Origin: Novosphingobium pokkalii
GTDB taxonomy: Bacteria; Pseudomonadota; Alphaproteobacteria; Sphingomonadales; Sphingomonadaceae
Reading direction: 5' to 3'
Assembly: GCF_014652855.1 (NCBI RefSeq)
Contig: NZ_BMZP01000006.1
Coordinates: forward strand, 168,628-232,627
Length of the DNA: 64,000 nt
Below the pieces are notes generated by a model. That model made no database searches. It was not told the DNA's origin and saw nothing but the letters and a program-made list of their open reading frames with translations. How positions within the stretch are numbered: the stretch's first letter is position 1; each line of letters opens with the position of its first letter. A program made the translations under genes and the position numbers. This document shows, piece after piece, positions 56,270 to 64,000 of this stretch.

Positions 56270-56922
56270 ACCCGGCGGTCGATTCCGTCGGCCCAGCCTG
56301 GTCGCTCCCCGCCATGCGCGCGGCGCAGGCCCAGGCCTGGACCGCCATCGAGCGCCTCGCCGCCGCGATCCATCCCGGCCTGCGTGAAAGCGAAGCCAAG
56401 GCAGTTGGCGAAGCGATCATGGCCGATCTCGGCATGGGCCAGGCCTGGCACCCCATGGTGGTGCGCTTCGGCGCCAATACCCTGCGCGTGTTCAGCGACC
56501 GGGGCGGTGAAGACCTGACCCTCGCCGAAAACGACATTTTCTTCATCGACATCGGCCCCGTCCTGCTCGGCCACGAAGCCGACGTCGGCGCCACGTTCGC
56601 GGTGGGCAAAGACCCCGAAATGCACGCCTGCGCCGCCGCCGCCCGCGACCTGTGGCACCGCGTCGCGGCCATCTGGAACCACGGCGTCGTGCGCGGCACC
56701 GCCCTCTACGCCCGCGCGGCGCAGGAGGCCGAAGCGATGGGCTGGCACCTCAACCTCGACGTGCGCGGCCACCGCGTGGCCGACTACCCCCATCCCTCGC
56801 GCCAGGCCGGCAAACTCGCCGATCTCGACAGCCTGCCCACGCCGGGCCTGTGGATCCTCGAAATCCAGATCCGCCATCCGACCAGGCCTTTCGGCGCGTT
56901 TTACGAGGATTTGCTGGGATAA
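56266..56922 (+). CDS. M24-family metallopeptidase-like protein
   Basis: 218 aa from GTG 56266, overlapping the ung stop. Short pita-bread fold: metal-site Asp residues in [20 protein letters not shown], a His in GHRVADYPH, and a Glu in [11 protein letters not shown]; the last Glu may be in FYEDLLG. It resembles the compact M24 proteins of proteobacteria rather than methionine or proline aminopeptidases, so substrate is unknown. It lies in an operon with manCA-ung by overlap. Confidence 0.82.
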   Translation: MNPAVDSVGPAWSLPAMRAAQAQAWTAIERLAAAIHPGLRESEAKAVGEAIMADLGMGQAWHPMVVRFGANTLRVFSDRGGEDLTLAENDIFFIDIGPVLLGHEADVGATFAVGKDPEMHACAAAARDLWHRVAAIWNHGVVRGTALYARAAQEAEAMGWHLNLDVRGHRVADYPHPSRQAGKLADLDSLPTPGLWILEIQIRHPTRPFGAFYEDLLG

Positions 56923-57021
56923 GGAGGTCGGCCGAAGGTTGGTTCGTTTGCGTTGATGAACCGGCGGAATTAGTAATGGGCTGCTATTTGCGATAAGTGG
57001 GCTTGACGTTATGCTGTAGTG

Positions 57022-57309
57022 ATGAAACCCGATATACTCATTGACGGCATGCTATCAGGCACCGGGCTGCGGGACGCTGTCAATGGTGGCTACCTTCGTG
57101 CGGATTTCGTGGGATTGCCACCTTTGTTGGCAGCGGATATTGCCGAATGGCAAAGCAAATATGAGTCTGCACATTTTGCCGGCTTTCCTGAAAGCCTTGT
57201 CACCAGATTGGACAAAGAAGGTCTAACGATTTTGTCGAGAGTGCAGTCTGAATTGCCCGACAAAGTAGTGGGTTACTTCTCCAACGGCAAAATGAAGAGG
57301 CTGGCTTAG
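57022..57309 (+). CDS. Orphan small protein of unknown function (95 aa)
   Basis: ATG 57022 (GTG 57019 also possible). The sequence is ordinary globular (ILIDGMLSGTGLRDAVNGGY, SLVTRLDKEGLTILSRVQSE), without signal peptide or membrane segment. Its codons are clearly more AT-rich than those around it (many ATA, TTG, AAA, GAT, TTT). No ribosome-binding site is evident. This looks like a recently acquired or immunity-type small gene. Family not recognised. Confidence 0.55.
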   Translation: MKPDILIDGMLSGTGLRDAVNGGYLRADFVGLPPLLAADIAEWQSKYESAHFAGFPESLVTRLDKEGLTILSRVQSELPDKVVGYFSNGKMKRLA

Positions 57310-57430
57310 GCGCGCAACTGCGGCGCCTTCGGGCATTGCTGTCTGCGCTTCATACCCAGACATCTTTTAAGTTTGGCTCGGATAGAGGCGCGGAGAAACT
57401 ACTCCCTATGCCTCTGCGCGAAAAATTCCG

Positions 57431-57470
57431 CTCGCATTGGCCAATGTAGCGCGAGCCAATGTAGCGCGAA
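57431..57470. repeat. 15-bp tandem duplication with adjoining palindrome
   Basis: CCAATGTAGCGCGAG (57441-57455) is followed by CCAATGTAGCGCGAA (57456-57470). CTCGCATTGG (57431-57440) just before is partly complementary to it. In the gap (57310-57667) between the orphan gene and gltD, apart from the REP pair and terminator, nothing else is seen. Confidence 0.75.
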
Positions 57471-57492
57471 AACATACATAACTTCACACCGT

Positions 57493-57594
57493 CGTCACCC
57501 TGAACTTGTTTCAGGGTCCAGGCTTCAACCTATCTCAGGCGTCGGCTGCATAGCCCATCTGCAAGCTGGACCCCGGATCAAGTCCGGGGTGACG
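57493..57594. repeat. Inverted pair of REP-like palindromes
   Basis: CGTCACCCTGAACTTGTTTC... (57493-57525) and its inverted relative ...AAGTCCGGGGTGACG (57563-57594). Each forms its own stem (CCCTGAA/TTCAGGG; CCCCGGA/TCCGGGG) with conserved flanks GTCACC and GGTCCA, so stems differ by paired changes. The GTCACCCCGGACTTG-type unit is one I recall as a frequent REP in sphingomonad genomes. Confidence 0.78.
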
Positions 57595-57610
57595 AGGCGT
57601 TTGATTGCCA

Positions 57611-57641
57611 CGAAAAAGGGCGCCCGTTGCGGGGCGCCCTC
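57611..57641 (-). terminator. Rho-independent terminator of gltBD
   Basis: Perfect 9-bp arms AGGGCGCCC / GGGCGCCCT with a six-base loop; on the minus strand TTTTT follows. Lies 27 bases after the gltD stop. Confidence 0.9.
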
Positions 57642-57667
57642 GTTCATTCGCAAACCAGGCCAACCGC

Positions 57668-59101
57668 TCAGCGCGGCAGTTCGGTCACGCCCATCAAGGC
57701 TTCGTCCACGGCGCGGGCGCACTGGCGGCCTTCGCGGATGGCCCAGACCACCAGGGACTGGCCCCGGCGCATATCGCCACAGGCGAAGATGCCGTCCACG
57801 CTGGTCTTGTAGTCCACCGTGTTGCCCTTGACGTTGCCGCGCGCGTCGAGATCGACGCCGGCCTGTTCGATGAGGCCCTGCTTGCGCGGGCCGACAAAGC
57901 CCATGGCCAGCAGGATCAGGTCTGCCTTGAGCACGAACTCGCTGCCTGGCACTTCCTGCATCTTGCCGTCACCCCATTCGACGCGGACGCATTCCAGGCC
58001 GGTCACGTCGTTTTCGCCGACCACGCGCTTGGTCAGCACGGCGAATTCGCGGGTGACGCCTTCCTCGTGGCTCGACGAGGTGCGCAGCTTGAGCGGCCAG
58101 TTCGGCCAGGTCAGCGCCTTGTCTTCCTTTTCCGGCGGACGCGGCATGATTTCAAGCTGCGTGACCGACAGCGCGCCCTGGCGATTGGACGTGCCGACGC
58201 AGTCAGAGCCGGTGTCGCCGCCGCCGATCACCACAACATGCTTGCCCGTGGCGGTGAGCGAACCGCGCGGCGCGGCGCGGATTTCATCGTCGCCGGCCAC
58301 GCGCTTGTTCTGCTGGGTCAGGAATTCCATGGCGAAGCGCACGCCCGGCAGTTCAAAGCCGGGGATGCCGATCGGGCGCGGGTCTTCCGCGCCACCGGCC
58401 AAGACCACCGCGTCGAAGTTTTCCTTGAGCGAGTCGACCGACACGGTCACGCCCACTTCCACCGAAGTGCGGAAATCGACGCCTTCGGCCATCATCTGCA
58501 CGAGACGACGGTTGATCAGGTGCTTTTCCATCTTGAAGTCGGGAATGCCGTAGCGGAGCAGGCCGCCGACGCGGTCCGACTTCTCGAACACGGTCACCGA
58601 ATGGCCCGCGCGCGCCAGTTGCTGCGCGGCGGCCATGCCCGCCGGGCCGGAGCCGACCACGGCCACCGACTTGCCGGTCTTCCTGGCCGGAACCTGCGGC
58701 TCGATCCAGCCTTCCTTCCAGCCCTTGTCGACGATCGCGCATTCGATCGACTTGATGGTGACCGGCTGGTCGACGATGTTGAGCGTGCAGGCTGCCTCGC
58801 ACGGAGCGGGGCAGACGCGGCCGGTGAATTCCGGGAAATTGTTGGTCGAGTGCAGGTTGTCCAGCGCCTCGCGCCAGTCGCTTTCGTAGACCAGGTGGTT
58901 CCAGTCCGGGATCTGGTTGTTCACCGGACAGCCGTTGTGACAATAGGGAATGCCGCAGTTCATGCAGCGCGAGGCCTGGCCCTTGAGCGAGGCTTCGTCA
59001 TGCGGAACGATGAACTCGCGATAGTGCTTCAGGCGCTCGGCCGGGGCGTCATAGCCCCGGTCCTTGCGATCGAGTTCGAGAAAGCCGGTTGCCTTACCCA
59101 T
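57668..59101 (-). CDS. gltD: Glutamate synthase (NADPH) small subunit
   Basis: 477-aa flavoprotein. N-terminal Cys clusters [20 protein letters not shown] and CPAPCEAAC for 4Fe-4S centres, FAD site [19 protein letters not shown], and NADPH site [19 protein letters not shown]. It passes electrons from NADPH to GltB for conversion of 2-oxoglutarate and glutamine to two glutamates. It follows gltB by 13 bases, the usual gltB-gltD order, and ends at a strong terminator. Confidence 0.97.
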   Translation of the reverse strand: MGKATGFLELDRKDRGYDAPAERLKHYREFIVPHDEASLKGQASRCMNCGIPYCHNGCPVNNQIPDWNHLVYESDWREALDNLHSTNNFPEFTGRVCPAPCEAACTLNIVDQPVTIKSIECAIVDKGWKEGWIEPQVPARKTGKSVAVVGSGPAGMAAAQQLARAGHSVTVFEKSDRVGGLLRYGIPDFKMEKHLINRRLVQMMAEGVDFRTSVEVGVTVSVDSLKENFDAVVLAGGAEDPRPIGIPGFELPGVRFAMEFLTQQNKRVAGDDEIRAAPRGSLTATGKHVVVIGGGDTGSDCVGTSNRQGALSVTQLEIMPRPPEKEDKALTWPNWPLKLRTSSSHEEGVTREFAVLTKRVVGENDVTGLECVRVEWGDGKMQEVPGSEFVLKADLILLAMGFVGPRKQGLIEQAGVDLDARGNVKGNTVDYKTSVDGIFACGDMRRGQSLVVWAIREGRQCARAVDEALMGVTELPR

Positions 59102-59114
59102 TGTATTCTATTCC

Positions 59115-63755
<4,641 letters not shown>

Positions 63756-64000
63756 CGCGTTGATCGTCCCTACACCCAAAAAAAACACAGCTCGCACGAA
63801 TCACGACGCGGGAATGCGTCAAAAATTGCGCGAGAATCCCCCATGACTGTTGGAAAGTTATTTTGCAACCGGGGAGGACCGCCCAAATGGGAAACCGGAC
63901 AGGGAAATACGGATGCGATGCTTAAATGTCGCACCGCAGCAGGACGATGCGATCACAGGGGTCAGCGGTTGGCAGTCATCCGCTGGAGCGTGGCCAGCGC
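63756..64000. other. Upstream region of gltB, no gene seen
   Basis: 245 bases to the window edge without a supported reading frame. It should contain the gltBD promoter; no convincing -35/-10 or nitrogen-regulator site is visible. Confidence 0.4.

Overview
The window is high-GC chromosomal DNA from an alphaproteobacterium, most likely a sphingomonad (Sphingomonadales, Novosphingobium-like). That placement is an inference from protein style, the leuS-lptE-holA and rnd-lptC-lptA neighbourhoods, a DUF3576 lipoprotein, PHB-type metabolism and the kinds of intergenic palindromes present. There is no phage, plasmid, transposase or CRISPR signal.

Layout. 1-5.1 kb is a chemotaxis operon, cheA(partial)-cheR-cheB-cheD-cheY-cheW plus an unrecognised 144-aa protein. 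5.2-13.4 kb is housekeeping and proteostasis: a GST-like protein, clpX, clpP, trigger factor with a long Lys/Ala tail, tRNA-Leu(UAG) and sppA. 13.5-18.3 kb holds pyrB with a degenerate dihydroorotase partner, galE, a ribbon-helix-helix protein and phaB, with a dense cluster of different palindromic repeats between galE and phaB. 18.5-24.9 kb carries a putative outer-membrane protein, a DUF3576 lipoprotein, a 269-bp cloverleaf-like element and leuS-lptE-holA.

25.1-51.2 kb is a large exopolysaccharide (EPS) locus on both strands. It encodes an initiating sugar-phosphate transferase, a Tat-exported GH5 hydrolase, two polymerase/ligase-type membrane proteins, a GT26 (GumM/TagA-like) transferase, Ugd, phosphomannomutase, two GT4s, one GT2, two acyltransferases, an SGNH-like protein, a pyruvyl transferase, a Wzx flippase, a BY-kinase/Wzc, a short GumB-like export lipoprotein and a UDP-glucuronate 4-epimerase. 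With manC-manA at 53.7-55.6 kb it can supply UDP-GlcA, UDP-GalA and GDP-mannose. The parts list looks more like a xanthan/acetan-type pyruvylated and acylated heteropolysaccharide than a classical sphingan. 51.5-57.3 kb holds lptA-lptC-rnd, manC-manA-ung-M24 peptidase and an orphan AT-richer small gene. 57.6-63.8 kb is gltD-gltB.

The most interesting unexplained signals are non-coding. (i) Three copies of a three-hairpin element have 35-36-bp arms, covarying stems and an invertible conserved loop, each abutting a TGA stop codon. (ii) A cloverleaf-like element sits directly upstream of leuS, with two long inner hairpins whose loops can pair. (iii) A recurrent palindrome TTGC-N3-GCAA lies in intergenic regions of the EPS/manC genes and may mark a common regulator. 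(iv) A 99-bp repeat provides the last codons of a small DNA-binding protein.
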